NCBI GenBank assembly: GCA_023248955.1
Contig: JAHFDP010000023.1
Location: forward strand, 1 to 50,838
From: Deltaproteobacteria bacterium
Lineage (GTDB): Bacteria > Myxococcota > Myxococcia > Myxococcales > JAHFDP01
Direction: 5' to 3'
DNA length: 50,838 nt
Positions 43,535 through 50,838 of this stretch are shown here, one piece after another. How positions within the stretch are numbered: the stretch's first letter is position 1; the number at the start of each line of letters is the position of its first letter. The notes under the pieces are model-generated. The model was not told where the DNA came from and did not search any database. It was given only the letters and a program-made list of their open reading frames with translations. The position numbers and the translations under genes are program-made.

Positions 43535-44797
43535 ATGTCCGCGCCCATCGAGTTGATTCGCTTTGCTCCAGCGTGGGGCGAGCGGCCCTGCCTGCGTCCC
43601 GTAGAGGCTGTGCCCGTGGAGACGCCGCAGGGCAGGCTCATTGGTCTGCGCGATCCGCTTGGTTATGTTTTGGAGACGGTGGCGCTGACATCCGATGCTT
43701 TCGCCATCGTGCAGGAATTCGATGGTCGGCAAACACCGCTCGAAATCCAGCGCGCGATTGCCGCCGATTCGCGGGAACTCGTCCATCTCAGCCACATTCA
43801 TAATCTGGCGCGGACGCTCGACGCACACGGTCTTCTCGAGGGTCCGAGCTTCGAGAAGAAACGTGCAGCGGCGCGGGATTTCTATCGTGCGCAGCCAGCG
43901 CGGCCCGCCACGCACGCTGGTGGCGCCTACCCCTCAAACCCCGACGAATTGATGGCGTGGATGGACGCGCAATTTTTGGCACCCGGTGGGCCCGGTGCGC
44001 GTGGTGCGCCAATCGGCCGCGATCGTCTGCGCGGTATCCTTGCGCCGCACATCGATCCGCACCGCGGTGGTCCCCTCTACGCGCACGCCTACAAAGCGCT
44101 GGCCGAGCAGAGTGACGCCGATCTGTTCGTCATCCTCGGAACCGCTCACGCCTCGCCGCGCGCGCTTTTTACGTTGACGAGCCACGACTACGCCACGCCA
44201 ATTGGCGCCGCGCCAACGGCGAAAGCGGTCGTTGCGAAGCTCGGCGAAGTGTTGGGCTCGGCGGCCTTCGACGACGAGGCGGTGCATCGCGCGGAACACT
44301 CGTGTGAGTTTCAGGCGCTCTGGTTGGCGTATCTCTACGGTGCGCGCTCGGCGAAGCCTCGACCGTTCGAGATCGTGCCGATTCTCTGCGCATCGATGTA
44401 TCACATGAGTACTACAACCGCATACACCGAAACCAAGCGCCTCGCCGATGCGCTTGCCGTCGCCACGCGCGGCCGGCGCGTTGCTTTCATCGCCGCGGCG
44501 GATCTCTCCCACGTCGGTACGATGTACGGCGATGATCGCGGCCCCAGCGCGCGCGAGTTGGCGAGCCTCGAAACACTGGACCGAGAAACGTTGGCGTTTG
44601 CCGCGAAGGGCGATGCCGCGGGATTTTCCAATCACGTCTTGCCTGACGTGGAGACGCGCCGCATTTGTGGATTGACGCCGATCTATGCGTCGCTGATCTG
44701 CGCGGGTGCTACCGCTGGTGAAGTGCTGGCCTACGCGCAGTGGTCGTCGGAGAAAGATGCGAGTGCGGTGACCTACGCGGCGGCGACGATTCGGTAA
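43535..44797 (+). CDS. amrB: AmmeMemoRadiSam system protein B (MEMO1 family)
   Basis: A 420-residue protein. The C-terminal 290 residues form a MEMO domain: THAGGAYPSNPDEL, then GILAPHIDPHRGG with metal-ligand histidines, GTAHASPRALF, HRAEHSCEFQALWL, and AAADLSHVG near the end. The first about 110 residues resemble a PqqD-like winged helix (LGYVLETVALTSDAFAIVQEFDG, then TPLEIQRAIA). The family is related to non-heme iron dioxygenases and is usually found with a radical SAM protein and an AMMECR1 protein; neither lies nearby. Role unknown. The gene is divergent from the DUF5939-like gene. Confidence 0.85.
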   Translation: MSAPIELIRFAPAWGERPCLRPVEAVPVETPQGRLIGLRDPLGYVLETVALTSDAFAIVQEFDGRQTPLEIQRAIAADSRELVHLSHIHNLARTLDAHGLLEGPSFEKKRAAARDFYRAQPARPATHAGGAYPSNPDELMAWMDAQFLAPGGPGARGAPIGRDRLRGILAPHIDPHRGGPLYAHAYKALAEQSDADLFVILGTAHASPRALFTLTSHDYATPIGAAPTAKAVVAKLGEVLGSAAFDDEAVHRAEHSCEFQALWLAYLYGARSAKPRPFEIVPILCASMYHMSTTTAYTETKRLADALAVATRGRRVAFIAAADLSHVGTMYGDDRGPSARELASLETLDRETLAFAAKGDAAGFSNHVLPDVETRRICGLTPIYASLICAGATAGEVLAYAQWSSEKDASAVTYAAATIR

Positions 44798-44830
44798 CCC
44801 GCCTCGCCCGCTGCGCAAGCGACAAAAATC
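44797..44830 (-). repeat. Fragment of palindromic repeat family 1
   Basis: Directly after the amrB stop, the minus strand reads CGCTTGCGCAGCGGGCGAGG and continues CGGGT. It matches the outer flank of copy C (6278-6302) over about 25 bases, including the preceding TTTT-like run. The hairpin arms themselves are missing. Confidence 0.65.
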
Positions 44831-44847
44831 TGCTATGCGCCGCATCC

Positions 44848-45966
44848 GTGGCCCGCGTCCGTCTTCAGCAGCTCGAAAAACGTTACGGCGACGTCCTCGC
44901 GGTTCGCGGCGTCGATCTCGAAGTGGCCGACGGCGAATTCGTCGTTTTGGTCGGCCCCTCCGGCTGCGGCAAATCCACCACGCTCCGCATGGTCGCCGGA
45001 CTCGAGGAGATCACCTCCGGCACGCTGACCATCGGCGATCGCGTGGTCAACACGGTGGCGCCCAAAGACCGCGACATCGCCATGGTGTTTCAGTCCTACG
45101 CGCTGTATCCGCACATGTCGGTGCGCGAGAACATGGCCTTCGGCTTGCGCATGCGAGGGACACCGCCCGACGAAATCGCCGCGCGCGTCGCCGAGACGAG
45201 CCGCATCCTCGAGCTGGATGCTTACCTCGATCGCAAACCCAAAGCGCTCTCGGGTGGGCAGCGGCAGCGCGTGGCCATGGGACGCGCGATCGTGCGGCGG
45301 CCGGCGGTTTTTCTCTTCGACGAGCCGCTCTCCAACCTCGATGCCAAGCTGCGCGTCCAGATGCGTGCCGAGATTGCGCGCCTGCACCGGCGGCTTTCGG
45401 CGACCATTCTTTACGTCACGCACGATCAGGTGGAGGCCATGACGTTGGCGAGCCGAATCGTGGTGATGAAGGACGGCGAGGTTCAGCAGATCGGCGCGCC
45501 ACTGGAGGTGTACGAGCGTCCGGCCAATCGTTTCGTGGCGGGATTCATTGGATCGCCGTCCATGAATTTCGTGCCCGCGCAGGCCGACGCGGGGCGGCTG
45601 CTCGTCGGCGATCTGGCGTTTGCGTTGCCCGCGCCGTTCGCGCATGCACGCGGTGCGGTGACCTTGGGCATTCGTCCCGAAGATGTGCGAACACGCGCAA
45701 ACGCAGGCGGGATGCGGATTCCCGCGCGGGTGGAGCTGGTTGAGCCGCTCGGCGCGGAGGCGTTCGTCACCACGGCGATTCCCGGCGGCGCGTCGCTGGT
45801 GGCGCGCGTCCCGTCGCGCGAGTTGCCGCGAGAGGGCGAGACGGTTCAGCTCTCGCTCGACGTGGAGCGTTTGCATCTCTTCGAACTGGGTGACAACGGA
45901 CGGTCGCTTGCGCTGGTGGAGCAGTCCGCTCCTAAGCCTGCAAAAAATCGGTGCGTCAATGACTAG
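44848..45966 (+). CDS. Sugar ABC transporter ATP-binding protein (MalK/UgpC type)
   Basis: A 372-residue ATPase that powers a CUT1-class sugar importer. Walker A is GPSGCGKST at residues 36-44. The signature LSGGQRQRVAMGRAIVR and Walker B VFLFDEPLSNLDAKLR follow, and the C-terminal about 120 residues form the OB-fold regulatory domain of MalK proteins (LGIRPEDVR). The start is GTG at 44848; the longer frame overlaps amrB and lacks family match. The stop overlaps the binding-protein start by eight bases. All four importer genes run in one operon. Confidence 0.93.
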   Translation: MARVRLQQLEKRYGDVLAVRGVDLEVADGEFVVLVGPSGCGKSTTLRMVAGLEEITSGTLTIGDRVVNTVAPKDRDIAMVFQSYALYPHMSVRENMAFGLRMRGTPPDEIAARVAETSRILELDAYLDRKPKALSGGQRQRVAMGRAIVRRPAVFLFDEPLSNLDAKLRVQMRAEIARLHRRLSATILYVTHDQVEAMTLASRIVVMKDGEVQQIGAPLEVYERPANRFVAGFIGSPSMNFVPAQADAGRLLVGDLAFALPAPFAHARGAVTLGIRPEDVRTRANAGGMRIPARVELVEPLGAEAFVTTAIPGGASLVARVPSRELPREGETVQLSLDVERLHLFELGDNGRSLALVEQSAPKPAKNRCVND

Positions 45967-47149
45967 AATACTTTCGAGTGCGTTTGTACTCGTTTGTATC
46001 GCAGGCAGTTTTGCGCACGCCGCCACCGAAGTGGTCCTCTGGCACAGCTACCGCGCCGACGAAAAAAAGGCGCTCGAGCAGGTGGTGGCCAAGTTCAACG
46101 CGGAGTCGGCCGACGTCAAAGTGAAGCTTTTGCCGATTCCGTACGATGCGTTTGCGGACAAGATCACGGCCGCGGTTCCGCTCGGAAAAGGCCCCGATCT
46201 TTTCATCTTCGCGAACAACCAAGTTGGCGACTGGGCTGAAGCCGGAATTTTGGAGCCGGTGGAATTCTTCGCCGATGAGGCCTTGCTCGAACAGTATTTT
46301 TCTCCGACCGTCGACGCGCTCGTCTACAAGCAGCGCCTCTACGGACTTCCGCTGGCGTTCAAGTCGACTGCGCTCGTCTACAACAAGGCGCTGATCAAAT
46401 CGGCGCCGAAGACGACCGACGAGTTGATTGCGGTGGCGGAAAAACTCACGGACCGCGCCGCCGGACGTTATGGCCTCGTCTACGAAAACAGCGATTTCTA
46501 TTTTCACGCGCCCTGGTTCTTCGGATTCGGCGGAACCGTACTGGGCGCGGACGGCAAGCCGCATTTGGTCACCGACGGCGCCGCGGCATCGATGGTGTTC
46601 GCGCGCGATTTGGCCCGCCGCGCGCTGCCCGAAGAGGTCACCAGCGCCGTGGTGTCGACGCTCTTCAACGAAGGCAAAGCGGCCATGGTCATCAACGGGC
46701 CCTGGTTTTTTGGCGAGATCAAACAGGGTCTCAAATATGGCGTCGCGCTGCTGCCAACGGTGAGCGCCACGGGCAAGCAGGCCGCGCCGTTTCTCGGGAG
46801 CGAAGCGTTGATGCTCTCCGCGAAGAGTGCGCACAAGAAGGAAGCCTTCGCCGCGATGCGGTTCTTGGCGGGATCAGAAAGCGCGGCGACGCGGCTTTCG
46901 GTCGGCCACCAGACCGTCGCCAACGTCGCTGCCTACGACAGCGCCGCGGGAAGAGAATTCGCCATGGCCACGTTGCGCGCACAAATGGAGCGGGCGACGC
47001 CGATGCCCAACTTGCCGGCCATGCGACATGTATGGGGTCCCATGAATTCCGCGCTGACCAGCGTGCTCACACAGGGTGTCGATCCCAAGGCCGCGTTGGT
47101 CACGGCGCAGCAGCGCGTGGAATCGTCGATTCAGAAATCGGGGCGGTAG
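45959..47149 (+). CDS. Sugar-binding protein of the ABC importer (MalE type)
   Basis: A 396-residue periplasmic binding protein with signal peptide MTRILSSAFVLVCIAGSFAHA. The mature start ATEVVLWHSYRADEKKALEQ and the GPDLFIFANNQVGDWAEAG segment are typical of the maltose/maltodextrin cluster. Family-like YGLPLAFKSTALVYNKAL and AAMVINGPWFFGEIK also appear. It has no lipobox, so it should be soluble. The ligand could be maltose, trehalose or an oligosaccharide. Trehalose is tempting because of the trehalose operon, but that operon is 43 kb away. Confidence 0.9.
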   Translation: MTRILSSAFVLVCIAGSFAHAATEVVLWHSYRADEKKALEQVVAKFNAESADVKVKLLPIPYDAFADKITAAVPLGKGPDLFIFANNQVGDWAEAGILEPVEFFADEALLEQYFSPTVDALVYKQRLYGLPLAFKSTALVYNKALIKSAPKTTDELIAVAEKLTDRAAGRYGLVYENSDFYFHAPWFFGFGGTVLGADGKPHLVTDGAAASMVFARDLARRALPEEVTSAVVSTLFNEGKAAMVINGPWFFGEIKQGLKYGVALLPTVSATGKQAAPFLGSEALMLSAKSAHKKEAFAAMRFLAGSESAATRLSVGHQTVANVAAYDSAAGREFAMATLRAQMERATPMPNLPAMRHVWGPMNSALTSVLTQGVDPKAALVTAQQRVESSIQKSGR

Positions 47150-47153
47150 CGTT

Positions 47154-48728
47154 TTGAAACGCGCGGCGGGTTTTCTTCTAGTCGTTGTGTTGGCCGCCAC
47201 CGTTTCGCTCGGCGTTTTGCGGGCCCAAAGCGAGCGGGTGGGTCGTGACGCTGCCGTGGCTGCCGCGCTGTCGGCGGTTCGTGAACTTGCCCAGGGCAGG
47301 GCGGCGCCGACTGACTTGACAAAATTCGCAGTGGTCGCCGAACAGGCTGGCGGTGCTTTTGCTTTCTTGAAAAAGCGCATCTACCAGCGCCACACCGATC
47401 CCGCGCGCGCTGGCCAGCCGCTCGATCCCGCGCGCGTGGATGACAAGGCCCTGTTCGATTTGCTCTCTGCGTACCAGGCCAACGGCGGCGAACCGGACGC
47501 GCAGGTGGCGGCGACGTTCGTTGAAGCCACCGCGCCCATTCGCGATGCACAAGGAAACGTGACCGGCGCAGCATTTCTGCAACAACCGTTGGCGGCGCCG
47601 GGCAGCGCACTTCCCTTTTTGGTGCTGGCCCTCGTCTTCGGGACGGTTTTCGCGGGTGGTGCGCTCGCCGAGCGGTTGCGCGTGCCCTCCGCGCCTTGGG
47701 CCCGCGCGATCTTGCTCGTCGTGAGCGGTCCCGCGCTGGCGCGCTTCACCGGTGGATCGCTGACGCCACTCTTCGCCATCAGTGCCACCGCCGCGGCGCT
47801 GGACTTGATTCTCTCGACGGGCCGCGCCGCGCGTACCGCCGCGCTGATTCGCCCGCATACGCAGGCCTACCGCTACATCGCCCCGGCCGCGCTGGGCATG
47901 ATCGTTCTCGTCTTCCTGCCGTTTCTCTACGGCTTCTCGCTCTCGTTTTTCCGCTGGACGCCCACCGAGCACGCCTTCATCGGCCTCTCCAACTTCATTG
48001 ATATTTTATCAAGTCGAGAATTTCCCTGGCCGGGCACGCGCAACTTCTACCGCACGCTCCTGGTCACCATCGGCTGGACGGGTCTCAACGTCGCGCTCCA
48101 CCTCGGCATCGGCTTGGGGCTGGCGCTGCTCCTGCAAAATCCGCAACTGCGCTGGCGCGGGATGTACCGCACGTTGCTCGTGATCCCGTGGGCCATCCCC
48201 AACTACATCACCGCGCTCATCTGGAAAGGCATGTTCAACGCGGAATTCGGCGCCGTGAATTTGCTCCTCGGCACGCGCGGCTTCTCCTGGTTTCGCCACG
48301 GCGAAACCGCGTTCGTGGCCAATCTGGTCACCAACGTGTGGCTCGGATTTCCCTTCATGATGGTCGTTTCACTCGGCGCGCTGCAGTCGATTCCCAAGGA
48401 GCTTTACGAAGCGGCCGACGTCGATGGCGCGGGACGGTGGCGAAAATTCCGCGACGTGACGTTGCCGTTGCTCAAGCCTGCGCTGGTGCCGGCGGTGATC
48501 CTCGGCGTGGTCTGGACCTTCAACATGTTCAACATCATCTATCTCGTCAGCGGCGGCGGTCCCGACGGCGCAACCGACATTTTGATCACCAGCGCGTTTC
48601 GTTGGGCCTTCGAGGAGTACCAGTATGGGTATGCCGCGGCTTATTCGACGATCATCTTTGTCATACTTTTGTCCTACACATTGATGACCAGCCGAATCAC
48701 GCGCGCATCCGAGAGTGTTCATGACTAA
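47154..48728 (+). CDS. ABC sugar permease (MalF type) with Cache-like periplasmic domain
   Basis: A 524-residue permease, long for the family, read from TTG at 47154, 5 bp after the binding-protein stop. One helix (residues 5-23) is followed by about 120 periplasmic residues (25-147) that end ATAPIRDAQGNVTGAAFL, the typical closing strands of Cache-type sensor domains. Further helices and a BPD_transp_1 domain follow, with the EAA loop EAADVDGAGRWRKFRDVTLP. Family members usually lack such a domain at this place. A further start upstream would overlap the binding-protein gene. The stop overlaps the second permease. Confidence 0.85.
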   Translation: MKRAAGFLLVVVLAATVSLGVLRAQSERVGRDAAVAAALSAVRELAQGRAAPTDLTKFAVVAEQAGGAFAFLKKRIYQRHTDPARAGQPLDPARVDDKALFDLLSAYQANGGEPDAQVAATFVEATAPIRDAQGNVTGAAFLQQPLAAPGSALPFLVLALVFGTVFAGGALAERLRVPSAPWARAILLVVSGPALARFTGGSLTPLFAISATAAALDLILSTGRAARTAALIRPHTQAYRYIAPAALGMIVLVFLPFLYGFSLSFFRWTPTEHAFIGLSNFIDILSSREFPWPGTRNFYRTLLVTIGWTGLNVALHLGIGLGLALLLQNPQLRWRGMYRTLLVIPWAIPNYITALIWKGMFNAEFGAVNLLLGTRGFSWFRHGETAFVANLVTNVWLGFPFMMVVSLGALQSIPKELYEAADVDGAGRWRKFRDVTLPLLKPALVPAVILGVVWTFNMFNIIYLVSGGGPDGATDILITSAFRWAFEEYQYGYAAAYSTIIFVILLSYTLMTSRITRASESVHD

Positions 48729-49560
48729 AACGCGCGCGGCCGCGAGCCATACGGTCTTGCTCTTCGTGACATTCGTGACGCTGCTCCCCGTGCTGTGGGT
48801 TTTCAAGATGGCGCTCACGGCGGAGCAGGGCTTCAACATGTCGCTCAACCCATTTCCGGACCATCCGTCGCTTGACAATTTTCGTGTGTTTGTTTCGCAC
48901 ACCGATTCCACGGGCCACTGGATCTTCGGGCGCCAGCTCGCCAATTCGCTGATCGTCAGCATCACCGCCACGCTCGGCGGACTTTTTCTCGCAGCGACCG
49001 CGGCCTACGCCTTCTCGCGCTTTCGCTTTCCCGGGCGCCGCGCGGGGCTCACCGCGTTTCTGCTGACGCAGATGTTTCCAGGCACCATGATGATGATTCC
49101 GCTCTATCTCTTGCTGCATGCGCTGCACCTGCTCGACAACCTGCTCGGGCTGGTGCTCGTCTACACAACGACGTCGCTGCCGTTTTGCGTCTGGATGCTC
49201 AAAGGATATTTCGACACGCTGCCGCGCGAGCTGGAAGAAGCCGCGCGCATCGATGGCGCCAGCCCCGCGCGGATTTTCTGGTCCATCGTGTTGCCGCTGT
49301 CGCGACCGGCGCTGGCGGTGACCGCACTCTTTTCGTTCATGACGGCGTGGAACGAATTCATCATCGCGGCGAAGTTCATGGATCGCGAGGAGCACTACAC
49401 GTTGCCGGTGGTGCTTGCGAGTTACGTCGGCTCGAAAGACGTGCAGTGGGGCTACTTCGCCGCCGGATCGCTGCTGGTGAGTTTTCCGGTGGTAGCGCTT
49501 TTTTTTGCGCTGCAGAAACATCTGGTCAGCGGGCTCACCGCAGGCGGCGTCAAAGGGTAG
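48721..49560 (+). CDS. ABC sugar permease (MalG type)
   Basis: A 279-residue inner-membrane permease with six predicted helices. The EAA loop that docks the ATPase is EEAARIDGASPARIFWSIVL, and ANSLIVSITATLGGLFLAATAAY and TAWNEFIIAAKFM match the MalG family. The start at the ATG overlaps the malF-like stop by eight bases; a GTG six bases earlier is an alternative. It ends the importer operon (ATPase, binding protein, two permeases). The 139 bp that follow show no gene. Confidence 0.93.
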   Translation: MTKTRAAASHTVLLFVTFVTLLPVLWVFKMALTAEQGFNMSLNPFPDHPSLDNFRVFVSHTDSTGHWIFGRQLANSLIVSITATLGGLFLAATAAYAFSRFRFPGRRAGLTAFLLTQMFPGTMMMIPLYLLLHALHLLDNLLGLVLVYTTTSLPFCVWMLKGYFDTLPRELEEAARIDGASPARIFWSIVLPLSRPALAVTALFSFMTAWNEFIIAAKFMDREEHYTLPVVLASYVGSKDVQWGYFAAGSLLVSFPVVALFFALQKHLVSGLTAGGVKG

Positions 49561-49699
49561 GGCACGGCCGCTCCACTCGGCGTGCGCACGCGCGCACCAG
49601 TGGCGGTTTCTTCTGAATACCGGCGCTCCAAAGTCCGCGAGATTGTTTGCTTTCGTGAACCAGCTCGATTGGCAGCTGTTTTGCTAATGAACCAGAAGT

Positions 49700-50599
49700 A
49701 TGGTGCCCACCCGCAGCGTTATCGTTCTCGCCCTTCTCGCGACCTTGGCGTGTGCGAGTCCTCCCCTAACCCAAACGCCCGGTTCGTCCGATGCTGGCGG
49801 CAAAAATCCGAGCGGCGGGACCGTCATTTGCCTTCGCGATGCGGAATGCGGAAGCGCGCGTATCTGCGAAAGCGGGACATGCCTCGACGGTTGCACCCTC
49901 GATCTCGGGCTCTGCTCCGCTAACCAGGTTTGCTCGCACGCCACGGGACGCTGCGCCAACCCGTCGGGCAGCACCGATGGAGGAAGCGGCTACTACAACG
50001 GCGGACCGACGGACGGCGGCGGGACGACAGGCTGCACGGAGGACTACGAATGCGACGCCGCCTCCGTTTGCAGGAGCGGCCAATGCGTCGCCGCTTGCCG
50101 GAATTCGTGCGCGGCAGGAACGAGCTGCAACGTTTCGACGGGGCAGTGTGAAACCAATCAAGTCGCCGACGGAGGCGGCTATGAAAGCGACTGCGTCAGC
50201 GACAGCGATTGCCGGAGTGCGGATCTCATCTGCGACACCTCCAGCTGCGATTACGGATGCAAATACTATGGTTGTAACTATGGCGAAGTCTGCAACAGCA
50301 CCACCAACCGTTGCGCCTCGTCGCCAACCGACGGCGGAACAGTGGACCCGGTGACGCGCCAAGCCCACACTTCCGGCAATGGCGGGATTTGCGCAGCCTG
50401 TGAGTGGGACACCGACTGCGCCGGTGCGCTGAGCGTGTGCTGGCCGAGCTCCGATGGAGCGGCTTGGGGCTGCTCCACGGATTGCGGTCAAAATCAGCCC
50501 TGCCCGAGTGGATATGCGTGCCAGGACGTTTCCGACGACAACGGCGCCGGCGCCAAGGGCTGCGTTTACGTCACCGGATCTTGTCCCAGCGGGACTTAG
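49700..50599 (+). CDS. Cysteine-rich lipoprotein
   Basis: A 299-residue predicted lipoprotein with lipobox LATLAC. The mature part starts with a Gly/Asp-rich linker and then repeats modules of the form 'C..D.EC....IC.SG.C...C' separated by DGG linkers (STDGGSGYYNGG, PTDGGGTTG). I count roughly 30 cysteines, so a surface protein held by disulfides is likely. Such proteins are frequent in Myxococcota. It resembles the broken gene at 10229. The ATG at 49700 has no strong ribosome binding site. Confidence 0.75.
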   Translation: MVPTRSVIVLALLATLACASPPLTQTPGSSDAGGKNPSGGTVICLRDAECGSARICESGTCLDGCTLDLGLCSANQVCSHATGRCANPSGSTDGGSGYYNGGPTDGGGTTGCTEDYECDAASVCRSGQCVAACRNSCAAGTSCNVSTGQCETNQVADGGGYESDCVSDSDCRSADLICDTSSCDYGCKYYGCNYGEVCNSTTNRCASSPTDGGTVDPVTRQAHTSGNGGICAACEWDTDCAGALSVCWPSSDGAAWGCSTDCGQNQPCPSGYACQDVSDDNGAGAKGCVYVTGSCPSGT

Positions 50600-50704
50600 T
50601 ACGCCATTCCATAGGTGACGTATCGAAGCAGCGTCATGGCCGGGCTTGACGCGGCCATCCACGCGTCACCGAACTTACGTCGGAGTACGTAGCCGGAAAT
50701 CCAC

Positions 50705-50838
50705 TTAGAGTGACTGCAGCTGTTCGATTTCAGCGCGCAGCTCGTTTTCGTCCAGGGTGCCGACGTGGGCGAACCGCACCACCGCGTCGCGATCGACCAG
50801 CAGCGTGGTGGGCATGTCCGTGACTTTGAGTCGGTCCG
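50705..50838 (-). CDS. C-terminal part of a thioredoxin-like (TlpA/ResA) protein
   Basis: Only the last 44 codons lie in the window; the gene runs off the right edge. The sequence DMPTTLLVDRDAVVRFAHVG, followed by DENELRAEIEQLQ, fits the cis-Pro loop, last strands and final helix of TlpA/ResA-type redoxins. The CxxC site would lie outside the window. It probably reduces or carries thiols in the periplasm, for example in cytochrome c maturation. Confidence 0.75.
   Translation of the reverse strand, partial: DRLKVTDMPTTLLVDRDAVVRFAHVGTLDENELRAEIEQLQSL

Overview
The window is GC-rich (estimated by eye at a little over 60% G+C) Gram-negative DNA. The best guess is a Myxococcota or other deltaproteobacterial lineage. 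Grounds: large lipoproteins built from IPT/TIG and RCC1 repeats, cysteine-rich 'DGG' lipoproteins, many two-component proteins, a sigma-54 regulator, a DUF5939-like protein, and a TreT plus DUF5752 trehalose cluster. No rRNA, tRNA, CRISPR array, prophage or complete insertion sequence was seen. Assignments were made by eye without database searches.

Layout. 0.2-3 kb: trehalose operon (otsB, DUF5752, treT). 3-6.5 kb: an Ig-like lipoprotein and a glutamate-cysteine ligase homologue, interspersed with three copies of a palindromic repeat of about 200 bp whose arms co-vary. 6.5-7.9 kb: frr and pyrH. Their usual partners rpsB and tsf lie on the same strand 33 kb away (40.8-42.5 kb). 7.9-15 kb: surface proteins, namely an RCC1 stump, a repeat-rich secreted protein, a broken cysteine-rich gene, and a 1306-residue IPT+RCC1 lipoprotein. 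15-19.5 kb: a scarred region with two LPP20-like exported proteins, remnants of a GH26-like protein, a CPBP protease and a second LPP20 copy, a MazF-like toxin-antitoxin pair, and 40-bp direct repeats.

19.5-31.5 kb is a redox and signalling island. It holds a YceI protein, a porin, a CBS protein, an NtrC-type activator, and an apparent minus-strand operon uspA - 27-residue membrane peptide - globin-sensor histidine kinase - tandem receiver - receiver/histidine kinase. Divergent from uspA, 68 bp away, is a phospholipase-D-type enzyme fused through two membrane helices to a diguanylate cyclase. A heme-c/beta-barrel fusion and a diheme cytochrome follow. This island is the best candidate for an undescribed system: a predicted gas/redox sensor relay placed beside a membrane-lipid enzyme fused to a c-di-GMP synthase.

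31.5-44.8 kb: a second RCC1 lipoprotein, PP2C phosphatase, M23 peptidase, TSUP transporter, recN, a methyltransferase-like protein, a NarL-type regulator facing a PAS-like kinase, tsf, rpsB, a degenerate cyclase-like DUF5939 protein, and a MEMO-family protein. 44.8-49.6 kb: a sugar ABC importer (ATPase, binding protein, two permeases), one permease carrying a Cache-like periplasmic domain. The window closes with a cysteine-rich lipoprotein and the C-terminal end of a thioredoxin-like protein.
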